Source of the DNA: Amycolatopsis circi
GTDB taxonomy: Bacteria; Actinomycetota; Actinomycetes; Mycobacteriales; Pseudonocardiaceae
Assembly: GCF_003385235.1 (NCBI RefSeq)
Contig: NZ_PQIA01000022.1
Coordinates: 20,917 to 84,916, forward strand
Length of the DNA stretch: 64,000 nt
Direction of reading: 5' to 3'
Notes under the pieces: model-generated
The model's input: the letters and a program-made list of their open reading frames with translations, nothing else
Databases searched by the model: none
Told to the model about the DNA's origin: nothing
In this document: piece by piece, positions 44,053 to 53,900 of the stretch
Numbering within the stretch: the stretch's first letter is position 1
Layout: every line of letters begins with the position of its first letter
Position numbers and translations under genes: made by a program

Positions 44053-45077
44053 GCGGTACGCACCCTCGGGTCGAGCACGCGGTAGAGCAGCTCCGCGAAC
44101 AGGTTCATCAGGACGACGGCGCTGGCGAGGACGATGAAAACCCCTTGCAGCACCGGCAGGTCCGGGCCGTGCAGCGCGTCGTAGGTGAGCTGGCCGAGCC
44201 CGGGCCAGCTGAACACCGCTTCGACGGTGACCGCGCCGGCGACGACCGAGCCGAACTGCATGAAGACCAGCGTCACGGTGGGCAGCAGCGCGTTCGGGAC
44301 CGCGTGCCGTCGCCGGACGAGGTCGTCGCGCAGGCCTTTCGCGCGGGCGGTGGTGAGGTAGTCGGCGTTCATTTCGCCGAGCAGGGACGAGCGCATCACC
44401 AGCATGTACTGCGCGTAGAACACCGCGAGCAGGGTCAGGCACGGCAGGATCAGGTGGTGCAGCACGTCGAGGCCCTGCGCGAAGAAGCCGGGCCCGGCGT
44501 CGGGCGAGTGCATGCCGCGGCTGGGGAACAGGCCGTTGGTGGCGACGAGCAGCAGCAGGCCGAGCCAGAACTGCGGGACCGACCAGAAGGTCAGCGCGAT
44601 CCCGGTCTGCGCGCGGTCGAAGAAGCTGTCGCGTTTCCACGCCGCGCGGATGCCGAGCCACAGCCCGAGCGCGACGGCCAGGACGGTCGCGCTGCCGACG
44701 AGCAGCACGGTCGGCCAGAGCCGTTCGCCGACCATGTCCAGCACCGGGCGGCGTTCGATGTAGGAATCGCCGAAGTCGCCTTGGAACAGCCCGACGAAGT
44801 AGTTCCCGAACTGCGCGAGGACGGGCTTGTCGATGCCGAGCCGCTCGCGCAGCTCGGCGATCTGGCCGGGGTCGGTGGGGCGTTCGCGGGCCATGAACGC
44901 GACCGGGTCGCCGGGCAGCAGCCGGAAGAGGAAGAACCCGAGGACGATCACCAGGAAGACGCTGGCGACCGCCTCGGAGATCTTGGCGAGGACGAACCGG
45001 AGGGTCCCGGTCCCGCCTCGGCGCTCGTCGGGGTCGGCGAGCACCGAGGCCTGGTCGGGCGCTATCGCTTGGCTCAC
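44049..45077 (-). CDS. Peptide ABC permease (DppB/OppB type)
   Basis: 342 residues. GFFLFRLLPGDPVAFM is the DppB signature at the first span, and YLTTARAKGLRDDLVRRRHA is the EAA loop. GTG at 45077 chosen because GGGGGAAC precedes it. A further upstream start would read through the repeat at 45111, which is unlikely. Confidence 0.94.
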   Translation of the reverse strand: MSQAIAPDQASVLADPDERRGGTGTLRFVLAKISEAVASVFLVIVLGFFLFRLLPGDPVAFMARERPTDPGQIAELRERLGIDKPVLAQFGNYFVGLFQGDFGDSYIERRPVLDMVGERLWPTVLLVGSATVLAVALGLWLGIRAAWKRDSFFDRAQTGIALTFWSVPQFWLGLLLLVATNGLFPSRGMHSPDAGPGFFAQGLDVLHHLILPCLTLLAVFYAQYMLVMRSSLLGEMNADYLTTARAKGLRDDLVRRRHAVPNALLPTVTLVFMQFGSVVAGAVTVEAVFSWPGLGQLTYDALHGPDLPVLQGVFIVLASAVVLMNLFAELLYRVLDPRVRTA

Positions 45078-45110
45078 CCGCGGTTCCCCCTCCGAGGGCT
45101 CGTCCGGCGG

Positions 45111-45237
45111 TCCGTGAAGGGGCCCCTCACGGACTCGCGCGCCGACGCCAGGGACTTGAGGCGGCGCTGCGTGCGGGATGTGTCGTCCGTGAGGGGAACC
45201 CTGAGGGACTCTGAGTCCCTCAGGGTTCCCCTCACGA
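45111..45237. repeat. Palindromic repeat, family A, double copy
   Basis: A short palindrome (TCCGTGAAGGGGCCCC...CGGA, 45111-45133) and a long one (45186-45237, TCCGTGAGGGGAACCCTGAG and its complement) flank a spacer with CCAGGGACTTGAGGCGGCGC. The same order, including the spacer words, is found at 63729-63875. It lies between the binding-protein and permease genes of one operon, where it may lower expression of the permeases. Confidence 0.8.
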
Positions 45238-45285
45238 ACACGTCGGACTCGCGCGCGGGAGCGGGCGACTGGCACAGCATCGGGT

Positions 45286-47112
45286 TCACTCCCGGTCGTC
45301 GGCGGTTTTGCCGCGGCGGGACAGCGCGATGCCGCCGCCCACGAGCACGATGAGCACCACCGCGCCGACGACGATCCACACGGTCGGGCCGGAGCCGCTG
45401 TCCGACGAAGCGGCCGAAGCGTCGGCCGGGACCGCGCCGTAGACGCCCCAGTAGCCGGTCTGCTCGAGGATCGAGCCCTCGGGCTGCGGCTGCTTGCCGA
45501 ACGAGGAGAACTTGTCGGAACGGTAGGCCTCGAGCGCGTTGTCGTAGTCGTAGACGACGTTCACGGCCTGGCTGTAGAGCCGCGCCTGAGCCTGCTTCAC
45601 GTAGCCCGCGCGGACGCCCGGGTCGGTTTCGGCGAGCTGCTTGGCGTAGAGCGCGTCGTATTGCGGGTCGCAGAAGAACGTGTCGGTGGTGCCGCCCTTG
45701 CCCTGGGCGTTCGGCCGCGCGGCGCAGGTGTGCAGGGCCAGCGAGTAGTCCGGGTCCGGGTTGTTCGCGTAGCCGGAGATCGCGAGGTCGTAGTTGCCCG
45801 CGTTGGTGCGGTCGTTCAGCTCGTCGTCGGAGACCAGTTCCTGCTTCACCGAGATGCCGATGTCGTGCAGCCAGCCGGTGACGTACTGGGCGAGGCGCTG
45901 GTCGGGCGCGCGGTTCGCGTGGCCGGTGAGGCGCAGTTCGAGGCGCGCGCCGCCGGGTGCGGTGCGGATGCCGTCCTGGCCCTTCGGGTAGCCGGCCGCG
46001 TCGAGCGCGGCGTTCGCCGCGGCGAGGTCGAACTTGCGCGCCTCCCCTGGCGCCGGATCCCAGTGGTAGGCCGAGTAGATCGGCGGGATCACGCCGCCGC
46101 CGGGCTGGGCGTAGCCGCCGGCGACCTTGTCCACGATCGTCTTGATGTCGATCGACTGCGCGATCGCCTGGCGCACCCGGATGTCCTTGAGCACCGGGTT
46201 GCCGTTGCCGATCGGCTTGTTCTCCGAGTTCTCGACGCCGAAGTTGAGGTTGATTTCGTTGTAGCGGCGGCCGGGCGCCTTGTTCAGCGCGATGTTCGGC
46301 TGGTTCTTGAGCGCGTCGAACTGGGTCGGGGTGAGCCGGTTGATCACGTCGACCTCGCCCTGTTTGAGGGCGTTCACCGCGGCCTCGACGTCCTTGAACA
46401 CCAACAGCTGCAGCTCGTCGACCTTGGGCGCGCCGCGCCAGTAGTTCTTGTTGGCCTTGAATTTGACGTATTCGTTCTGCTTGTACTCGGTGATCTGGTA
46501 CGGCCCGTCGTCGACGCCGACGACCGGGATGGTGTCGGTCTTCGGATCGCTCAGGTCCTTGATCTGCGACCAGACGTGCTCGGGCACGATCGGGACGTCG
46601 AGCAGGTCCATCGACGACTGCACGGTCTTGGTCTTGATCACCAGCGTGGCGTCGTCCGGCGCGGCGACCGACTCGAAGCTCGCGACGTAGTTGCCGTTCG
46701 CGGTGCGCGCGGTGGAGTCGGTGAGCATCCGGTTGAAGGTGAACGCGGCGTCCTTCGCGGTGACCGGCTGCCCGTCGGACCACTTCGCGCCCTTGCGGAT
46801 CTTGAACGTCCAGGTCAGCTTGTCCGGCGACGTCGTCCACGATTCGGCGAGCGCCGGCGCGGCCTCGGCCTTGTCCTGCGACGGGATCGTCAGGAATTCG
46901 TAGATGAACCGGCCGACCTGGGTCGACGCGGCGAGCCCGGCGGTGAACGGGTTCAAGTGGTCGATACCAGTGGTCAACGCGACCCGCAGCACCTTCGGCT
47001 GCGCCTGCTGTTGCGCGGTCGCCGTGCCCGCCAGCGGCAGAATCGCCAGCGTTCCTGCCATCACGACACCGAAAACGCGCCGCAACCCGTGCCGCGTCTG
47101 CTTATTTCGCAC
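45286..47112 (-). CDS. Peptide-binding protein (SBP family 5) with C-terminal membrane anchor
   Basis: 608 residues. Signal peptide to about residue 33 (ILPLAGTATAQ) without a lipobox. SBP_bac_5 features include GIDHLNPFTAG, WTFKIRKGAKWSDGQPVTAK and GYAQPGGGVIPPIYSAYHW. The C-terminus has a span (VWIVVGAVVLIVLVGGGIAL) followed by SRRGK, so the receptor is anchored at its C-terminus rather than by lipid. First gene of the importer operon; GTG start. Confidence 0.93.
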   Translation of the reverse strand: MRNKQTRHGLRRVFGVVMAGTLAILPLAGTATAQQQAQPKVLRVALTTGIDHLNPFTAGLAASTQVGRFIYEFLTIPSQDKAEAAPALAESWTTSPDKLTWTFKIRKGAKWSDGQPVTAKDAAFTFNRMLTDSTARTANGNYVASFESVAAPDDATLVIKTKTVQSSMDLLDVPIVPEHVWSQIKDLSDPKTDTIPVVGVDDGPYQITEYKQNEYVKFKANKNYWRGAPKVDELQLLVFKDVEAAVNALKQGEVDVINRLTPTQFDALKNQPNIALNKAPGRRYNEINLNFGVENSENKPIGNGNPVLKDIRVRQAIAQSIDIKTIVDKVAGGYAQPGGGVIPPIYSAYHWDPAPGEARKFDLAAANAALDAAGYPKGQDGIRTAPGGARLELRLTGHANRAPDQRLAQYVTGWLHDIGISVKQELVSDDELNDRTNAGNYDLAISGYANNPDPDYSLALHTCAARPNAQGKGGTTDTFFCDPQYDALYAKQLAETDPGVRAGYVKQAQARLYSQAVNVVYDYDNALEAYRSDKFSSFGKQPQPEGSILEQTGYWGVYGAVPADASAASSDSGSGPTVWIVVGAVVLIVLVGGGIALSRRGKTADDRE

Positions 47113-47161
47113 TTGAGAACCACCCCATCGTCAATCCCCGACCCCAGAGACGAAAAGTAAC

Positions 47162-47190
47162 CACATACCGCGGGAAGCGCGCAATATGTG
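47162..47190. promoter_or_regulatory. Possible operator between divergent peptide genes
   Basis: CACATA and TATGTG form an inverted repeat with 17 bases between, in the 137-base divergent promoter region. It could bind a shared regulator, but no regulator gene is adjacent. Confidence 0.25.
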
Positions 47191-47249
47191 ACGGCGCCGC
47201 TGCGTGTCCGATCGTTATGGTCGCGGCGCGGATCACTAGAGTGCCCGGC

Positions 47250-48077
47250 ATGCGGATCCTGATCTCGGCCGACATGGAAGGCGCCACGGGGGTCACCTGG
47301 ACCGACGACGTCGTGCCCGGGAGCCCGCAGTGGCAGCGGTTCCGGGGCATGTTCACCGGCGACGTCAACGCGGTGCTGGCCGGCCTGTACGCGGCGGGCG
47401 CGACCGACGTGCTCGTCAACGAGGCGCACTCGTCGCAGCGCAACCTGCTGCTGGAAGACCTCGACGAACGCGCGCGGATGCTGACCGGGCGGCACAAGCC
47501 GCTGTCGATGATGCAGGGCGTCGATTCCGGTGTGGACGGTGTGGTGTTCCTCGGCTACCACGCCGGGGCCGGGTTCGACGGCGTCCTGTCGCATACATAC
47601 CTGGAAAACCAGATCACCGGCGTGTGGCTGGACGACGTGCCGGCGAGCGAGGGCAGGCTGAACGCGGCGATGGCGGCCGAGTACGGCGTGCCGGTGCTGC
47701 TGGTCAGCGGCGACGACCAGACCTGCGAGGACGCGCGCGACTACGCGCCGGACGCGGAACTGGTGCAGGTCAAGGAATGCGTGAGCCGGTACGCGGCGAT
47801 CTGCCTGCCGCCGGCGCGCACGGCGAAGCTGCTGGAAACCGGCGCGCGGGAGTCGATGGCGCTGGCCGGGCGGACCGAGCGGACGCCGGGGCGGCACCGG
47901 ATCGAGGTCGAGTTCGACGCGAGCCATCTCGCGCAGGCGACCGCGGTGATCCCGACCGTGGAGCAGACCGGGACGCGGCGGGTGGCGTTCGAGGCTCCGA
48001 GCATGACCGAGGCGATGAAGGCGTTCAAGGTGGTCACGGCCATCGCGGCAGGGGCGGTGCAGGGCATTTATGGCTGA
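47250..48077 (+). CDS. dppA: D-aminopeptidase (M55, DppA-like)
   Basis: 275 residues. Opening MRILISADMEGATGVTWTDD carries the zinc ligands of the M55 family. VNEAHSSQRNLL and FLGYHAGAG are further ligand and catalytic segments. The family releases D-Ala and D-amino acids from short peptides. Divergent from the importer, coupled to the M20 gene by an eight-base overlap. Confidence 0.93.
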   Translation: MRILISADMEGATGVTWTDDVVPGSPQWQRFRGMFTGDVNAVLAGLYAAGATDVLVNEAHSSQRNLLLEDLDERARMLTGRHKPLSMMQGVDSGVDGVVFLGYHAGAGFDGVLSHTYLENQITGVWLDDVPASEGRLNAAMAAEYGVPVLLVSGDDQTCEDARDYAPDAELVQVKECVSRYAAICLPPARTAKLLETGARESMALAGRTERTPGRHRIEVEFDASHLAQATAVIPTVEQTGTRRVAFEAPSMTEAMKAFKVVTAIAAGAVQGIYG

Positions 48078-49374
48078 GGTCGACGTTGTTTCGCTGTGTG
48101 CGGACCTGATCCGGTTCGACACCACCAACTGGGGCGACGGGGAGGCCGCGGGCGAACGCCTCGCCGCCGAGTACGTCGCCGAATTCCTTGACCGGCACGG
48201 GGTTCCGTCGCGCATTCTGGAGCCCGAACTCCAGCGGTCGAATGTTGTCGCGCGGATTCCGGGCACCGATCCGACGCTGCCGGCGCTGCTCGTGCAGGGG
48301 CATCTGGACGTGGTGCCCGCGGCGGCCGCCGATTGGTCTGTACCGCCGTTTTCCGGCGAGGTGCGGGACGGGTTCCTGTGGGGCCGGGGCGCGGTCGACA
48401 TGAAGGATTTCTGCGCGATGGTGCTGGCCGCCGTCGCGTCCGGGCTGCGGCCGCGGCGGGATCTCGTGCTGGCGTTCGTGGCCGACGAGGAGGACCGCGG
48501 CGACTACGGCGCGCACTGGCTGGTCAAGGAGCACGCGGACCTGTTCGAGGGCTGCGCGGCGGCGATCAGCGAATCCGGCGGGTACAGCTATCACGTGCCC
48601 GCCGCGGACGGCCGGAAAGTGCGGCTGTACCCGGTCGGCACCGCTGAGCGCGGGACCGCGCACCTTCGGCTCACCGCGCACGGGCGCGCCGGGCACGGGT
48701 CGCGGCCGAACTCGGAGAACGCGGTCGTGCGGCTGGTCGGTGCGTTGCAGCGGATCGCGGACCACCGGTGGCCGGTGCAGCTGACGCCGACCGTGCGCGC
48801 GTTCCTGGAGCGGACCGGTGCGGCTTTGGGCGTGCCGGTGGATCTCTCTTCGGGCGACGCGGTCGACGAAACCGTGGCGCGGCTGGGGACGGCCGGGTCG
48901 CTGGTGGTGCCAACGGTGCGCAACAGCACCACGCCGACGATGCTCGACGCCGGGTACAAGGTGAACGTGATCCCGTCGACCGCTACCGCGCAGGTCGACG
49001 TCCGGGTGCTGCCGGGGACCGAGGACGAGCTGTTCGCGGTGGTGGATTCGTTGCTGGGCGAGGGAGTCACGCGGGAATTCGTGGCGCATCAGCCGCCAGT
49101 GCAGGCTCCGGTGGATTCGCCGTGGTTCGACGCGATGGCCGAGGCGTTGCGGGCGGAGGACCCGGAAGCGGTCGTGGTGCCGTATTGCATGGGCGGCGGG
49201 ACGGACGCGAAGGCGTTCACGCAGCTGGGAATGGCGTGTTACGGCTTCGCTCCCCTGGCGCTGCCGGAAGGCTTCCCGTACCGGGCGATGGCGCACGGCG
49301 TGGACGAGCGGGTGCCGGTGGACGGGCTGCGGTTCGGCACGCGGGTCCTGACGCGGTTCCTCCAGGACTGCTGA
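48070..49374 (+). CDS. M20 family metallopeptidase
   Basis: 434 residues. Zinc-site motifs: LVQGHLDVVP, GAVDMKDFCA, VADEEDRGDYGAHW (catalytic Glu pair) and a C-terminal CMGGGTDAKAF. Dimerisation domain in the middle (AHGRAGHGSRPNSENAV). Acts on dipeptides or N-acyl amino acids. It would finish breakdown of peptides taken up by the importer. Confidence 0.94.
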   Translation: MAEVDVVSLCADLIRFDTTNWGDGEAAGERLAAEYVAEFLDRHGVPSRILEPELQRSNVVARIPGTDPTLPALLVQGHLDVVPAAAADWSVPPFSGEVRDGFLWGRGAVDMKDFCAMVLAAVASGLRPRRDLVLAFVADEEDRGDYGAHWLVKEHADLFEGCAAAISESGGYSYHVPAADGRKVRLYPVGTAERGTAHLRLTAHGRAGHGSRPNSENAVVRLVGALQRIADHRWPVQLTPTVRAFLERTGAALGVPVDLSSGDAVDETVARLGTAGSLVVPTVRNSTTPTMLDAGYKVNVIPSTATAQVDVRVLPGTEDELFAVVDSLLGEGVTREFVAHQPPVQAPVDSPWFDAMAEALRAEDPEAVVVPYCMGGGTDAKAFTQLGMACYGFAPLALPEGFPYRAMAHGVDERVPVDGLRFGTRVLTRFLQDC

Positions 49375-49380
49375 GGTGCT

Positions 49381-49422
49381 CGTGAGTGTTGATCACGGTT
49401 CTAACCGTGATCAACACTCACG
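49381..49422. terminator. Palindrome family B, second copy
   Basis: CGTGAGTGTTGATCACGGTT and its exact complement with a CT loop. It lies between convergent genes and provides the TGA stop of the methyltransferase (TCG TGA), as in the copy at 39806. Confidence 0.85.
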
Positions 49423-50053
49423 ACGGGTCGACGCGCCGGACGGTCACCAGCCAGGCCGGGAGCCCCTCCGGCGCGAACCGGGCGACGATCCGGCTGTCCC
49501 TCAAAGTCTCGATCCGCCAGCCGTTGTCGTCGCGGAAAGGCGCTTCCAGTTCCGCTTGCGTGACCGGGTGCGGGCCGGAGTCCGAGCCTTCGTCGCGGAA
49601 GCACAGGACGTGCAGCCTTGCGCCCGGTTCGGTGACGGACGCGAGGCTGGCGACGTAGGTCCGGCGTTCCCGGGCGTCGAAGGTGTGGAACAGCCCGCAG
49701 TCGAGAACGGTGTCGAAGATCCGGTCCAAAGTGGACAGCCGGAACGCGTCCCCGACCGAGAACTCGGCCGCGAGACCGCGAACCCGGGCTTTCTCTTTCG
49801 CTTGTGCGACCGCGGTTTCCGCGACGTCGATGCCCACAATGGACAGTCCGGTCGCGGCGAGGTGCAGCGCGTTCTCCCCGGTGCCGCATCCGGCGTCGAG
49901 GACCGTACCGCGGAACGCGCCCTCGGCGGCGAGTTCCGCGATCGCCGGTTGCGGACGGCCGAGGTCCCACGGGGCCGGACCGTCCTGATAGGACTCGTCC
50001 CACGGACGGCCCGCGGACCGTTCATGGGACGTCTCGGGACGGTCCTCGGTCAT
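49418..50053 (-). CDS. SAM-dependent methyltransferase
   Basis: 211 residues, class I fold. Motif I VLDAGCGTGENALHLAATGL, acidic end of beta-2 (GIDVAETAV), DTVLDCGLFHTF post-motif. The N-terminal WDESYQDGPAPWDLGRPQPA is typical of thiopurine/small-molecule-type methyltransferases. Its ATG shares one base with the previous stop. Confidence 0.88.
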   Translation of the reverse strand: MTEDRPETSHERSAGRPWDESYQDGPAPWDLGRPQPAIAELAAEGAFRGTVLDAGCGTGENALHLAATGLSIVGIDVAETAVAQAKEKARVRGLAAEFSVGDAFRLSTLDRIFDTVLDCGLFHTFDARERRTYVASLASVTEPGARLHVLCFRDEGSDSGPHPVTQAELEAPFRDDNGWRIETLRDSRIVARFAPEGLPAWLVTVRRVDPS

Positions 50054-50709
50054 CAGCGGGTGAACTCCGCCCACCAGCGGGCGTCGTCGCGGACCCGTTC
50101 CAGCGAGACGAGGGTGACGCCGTCGCGACCGAAGGATCCGACCTCGGCCTTGCTGAGCGGCCACGGCGGTCCGGCCCAGGTGTCGAGGTCGATGCTTTCC
50201 TCGGCGACCGCGCCGACGACGAGCGTGCCGCCCGGGGCGACGAAACCGGAGACCGAGGCGATGGCCGGGTCGTGGACGTCTTTGGGCATCGACTGGACGG
50301 TCATGATCTCCACGACCAGGTCGAAGGCGTAGTGGAATTCCGCGGGCGGGGTGAGCAGGTCCGCGGTGCGGTAGGAAACGGTCGTGTCCGGGAAGCGGTT
50401 GAGCACGGCTTTGATCGCGCTGGGCGAGACGTCGAAGGCGGAGGTCTCGTATCCGGAGGCGGCGAGGAGTTCGGCGTCGTCGGCCATCCCGCAGCCGACG
50501 ACGAGGGCGCGGCGTCCGTTGCCAGGCCGGTCGGCGATCCACGCGGCGAGTTCCGGGGAGGGCTCGCCGCGGTACCACGGCACGACGGCCTCTCCGGCTT
50601 CCGCGGCCGCGTAGAGGGGCTCGAACCACCCGGTGGGGTCACCGTTGGCGAGTGCGAGTCCGGCCCGGCGGCGGGCTTCCTCGTCCGGATCGATGGCGTC
50701 GTCTGGCAT
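50053..50709 (-). CDS. SAM-dependent methyltransferase, second
   Basis: 218 residues, class I fold with motif I ALVVGCGMADDAELLAASGY, AFDVSPSAIKA and FDLVVEIMTVQSMPK. N-terminal helical cap (WFEPLYAAAEAGEAVVPWYR). It resembles but is not a copy of the downstream gene. Coupled by TGATG. Substrates unknown. Confidence 0.87.
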   Translation of the reverse strand: MPDDAIDPDEEARRRAGLALANGDPTGWFEPLYAAAEAGEAVVPWYRGEPSPELAAWIADRPGNGRRALVVGCGMADDAELLAASGYETSAFDVSPSAIKAVLNRFPDTTVSYRTADLLTPPAEFHYAFDLVVEIMTVQSMPKDVHDPAIASVSGFVAPGGTLVVGAVAEESIDLDTWAGPPWPLSKAEVGSFGRDGVTLVSLERVRDDARWWAEFTR

Positions 50710-50927
50710 GGGCTCTGTTATACCCGCCGGGCCTCGGCGCCGGTGCGCTCGACGGGCCGGACGGGACCACCCAGTTGCCGCAGTCGCGGCGCTCGGCGGT
50801 TGTCCGTTTCCGGTCAGGTTTGCGGGGCGGCCTTGACATCGATGTCACCCGCGAGTTGAGCTTCCGGGGCCCCCGAGTCCCGACTCGTTTCCCCATCCCT
50901 GATCCCCCTGACGAACTGGGAGCAATG

Positions 50928-53900
50928 ATGCCCCGAAGCGCCAGACCGTTCCACGTCGTGCTCGCCGCGGCCGTGGCGGCGGCGGGCCTGGTCGTCCTTC
51001 CCGCCGCGGCCGGCGCCGCGCCGGGCGAGGCCGCCCCGCCGGACTTCGTTTCTTCGTTCGAGCCGAACGATCCGCAACCGACGCAAGACGCCGTCGACAC
51101 CGATGCCGCCGGGAAGCCGCGGGCTTCGGGCGTCGACGGCGCGAACGGGACCGCGATTCCCGGCGACATCCGGGGCAAGGTCACCGACGTCAGCGCGACC
51201 AGCGAGAACACTGGTGGCGGCGAGGTCGCCGCGAATCTGATCGACGGCAGCACGGGCACGAAGTGGCTGTCGTGGGATCCGACCGCGTCGGTGACGTTCA
51301 CGCTGTCCGAGCCGACGAAGATCACGCACTACGCGATCAGCTCGGCCAACGACTTCCCCGGCCGCGATCCGCGGGACTGGACGCTGCAGGGCTCGAACGA
51401 CGCCCAGCAGTGGACGGACCTGGACAAGCAGTCCGGCCAGTCGTTCGCGAACCGTTTCCAGCAGAACGACTACAAGCTGGCCGCGCCGAGTGCCGCGTAC
51501 ACGTACTACCGGCTGAACGTCACGGGCAACAACGGCGACAGCATCATGCAGATGTCCGAGCTGCTGCTGGCCAACGACGATCCGGCCCCGCCGCCGTTGC
51601 CGAACATGCGCAGCGTGGTCGACTCCGGGCCGACGTCGGGCTACACCAACAAGAACCGGGTCGGGTTCACCGGGAAGAAGGCGTTCCGCTATTCCGGCAG
51701 CCAGCCCAAGGCCGGGCACGGCTACTCCTACAACAAGGCCTACGACGTCGACCTCCCGGTGACCGGGACGACCGAACTGTCGTACAAGGTGCAGCCGCAG
51801 TTCGTCGAGGGCGATCTCAAGTACCCGAGCACGAACGTCGCGGTCGACCTGGACTTCACCGACGGCACGCATCTGCGCGACCTCGGCGCGACGGACCAGT
51901 ACGGGTTCCCGCTGACGCCGGAGGGCCAGGGCGCGAGCAAGGTCCTCTACGCGAACCAGTGGAACCTGGTGCGTTCGGCGATCGGGCGGGTCGCGGCGGG
52001 CAAGACGATCGACCGGATCGCGATCGGCTACGACAACCCGAACGGCCCGGCCCAGTTCGCGGGATGGCTGGACGATCTGAAGATCTCCGCGACGCCGACG
52101 CCGCCGGCCAGCACCCGGCCCAGCGACAACGTGCTCACCACGCGCGGCACGATGGCGAACGGCACGTTCTCCCGGGGCAACAACTTCCCGGCGACCGCGG
52201 TGCCGCACGGCTTCAACTTCTGGACTCCGGTGACGGACGCGGGTTCGGCGAGCTGGCTGTACAACTACCACTCGCAGAACAACGCGGACAATCTTCCGGC
52301 GTTGCAGGCGTTCAGCGTGAGCCACGAGCCGAGCCCGTGGATGGGCGACCGGCAGAGCTTCCAGGTGATGCCGTCGGCGGCGAGCGGGGTGCCGGACGCG
52401 AACCGCGACAAGCGGGCGCTGCCGTTCACGCACGACAACGAGGTGGCGCGGGCGCATTACTACGGCGTCACGTTCCAGAACGGGATCAAGACCGAGATCG
52501 CGCCGACGGATCACGCGGCGATGATGCGGTTCTCGTTCCCGGGCAACGATTCCAGTCTGATCTTCGACAACGTCAACAACTCCGGCGGGCTCACGCTCGA
52601 CCCGGCGAACGGCACGCTCAGCGGGTACTCCGACGCGAAGAGCGGGCTGTCCGCGGGCGCCGGGCGGATGTTCGTCTACGCGACGTTCGACAAGCCCGTC
52701 ACGACCGGCGGCAAGCTGACCGGGCAGAACCGGGACAACGTGACCGGGTATCTGCGGTTCGCCGCGGGCGCGGACAAGACCGTGACGATGCGGATCGCGA
52801 CGTCGCTGATCAGCGTGGACCAGGCGAAGAAGAACCTGGAGCAGGAGATCGCCCCGAACGCCGGGTTCGACTCGGTGCGGGACGCGGCGCAGCAGGCGTG
52901 GGACAAGCAGCTCGGCGTGATCGAGGTGCAGGGCGCGTCGAAGGACCAGATGGAGACGCTGTACTCCAACCTGTACCGGCTGTTCCTGTACCCGAACGAG
53001 GGTTTCGAGAACGTCGGCACGAAGGAAGCGCCGAAGTACCAGTACGCGAGCCCGGTTTCGCCGAAGAGCGGAACAGACACCGCGACGCAGACCGGGTCGA
53101 AGGTCGTCGACGGGCAGACGTATGTCAACAACGGCTTCTGGGATACCTATCGGACCACCTGGCCTGCCTACTCGCTGCTCACGCCGGACATGGCGGGCAA
53201 GATGGTGGACGGTTTCGTGCAGCAGTACCGCGACGGCGGCTGGATCGCGCGCTGGTCCTCCCCCGGTTACGCGGACCTGATGACCGGCACCAGCTCGGAC
53301 GTCGCGTTCGCTGACGCCTACCAGAAGGGCGTGACGAACTTCGACGTCAAGTCGGCCTATGACGCGGCGTTGAAGAACGCCACGGTGACGCCGCCGAACT
53401 CGGCGGTCGGCCGCAAGGGGCTGGACCAGTCGGAGTTCCTGGGCTACACGCCGAACTCGACCGGCGAGGGCTTCTCGTGGGCGATCGAGGGCTACGTCAA
53501 CGACTTCGGCATCGCGAACCTGTCGAAGAAGCTGTACGACCAGGCCGCGGCGAACGACCCGCGCAAGGCGGAGTACCTGGAGAACTACCAGTACTTCACC
53601 AGCCGCGCGCAGCAGTACGTGAACCTGTTCGACCCGAGCACCGGGTTCTTCCAGGGCAAGGACGCGAGCGGGAAGTTCACCAAGGACAAGGCCGCCTACG
53701 ATCCGCGGCAGTGGGGCGGGGACTACACCGAGACCGACGGCTGGAACATGGCCTTCACCGTGCCGCAGGACGGGCAGGGGCTGGCGAATCTGTACGGTGG
53801 CAAGGACAAGCTGGGCGCCAAGCTCGACCAGTTCTTCGCCGACCAGGAGACCGCGAACTACCCGGGCAGCTACGGCGGCGTGATCCACGAGATGCGGGAG

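Noticed and set aside
45111..45237. Clustered palindromes considered as a CRISPR array
   Set aside because: Only two dissimilar units, no regular spacers, no cas genes, and the same arrangement recurs at 63.7 kb as a dispersed repeat.
41483..50053. Biosynthetic gene cluster built around the two methyltransferases and the peptide ABC genes
   Set aside because: No core synthase, RiPP precursor or tailoring set is visible, and the ABC genes are of the import type with a binding protein.
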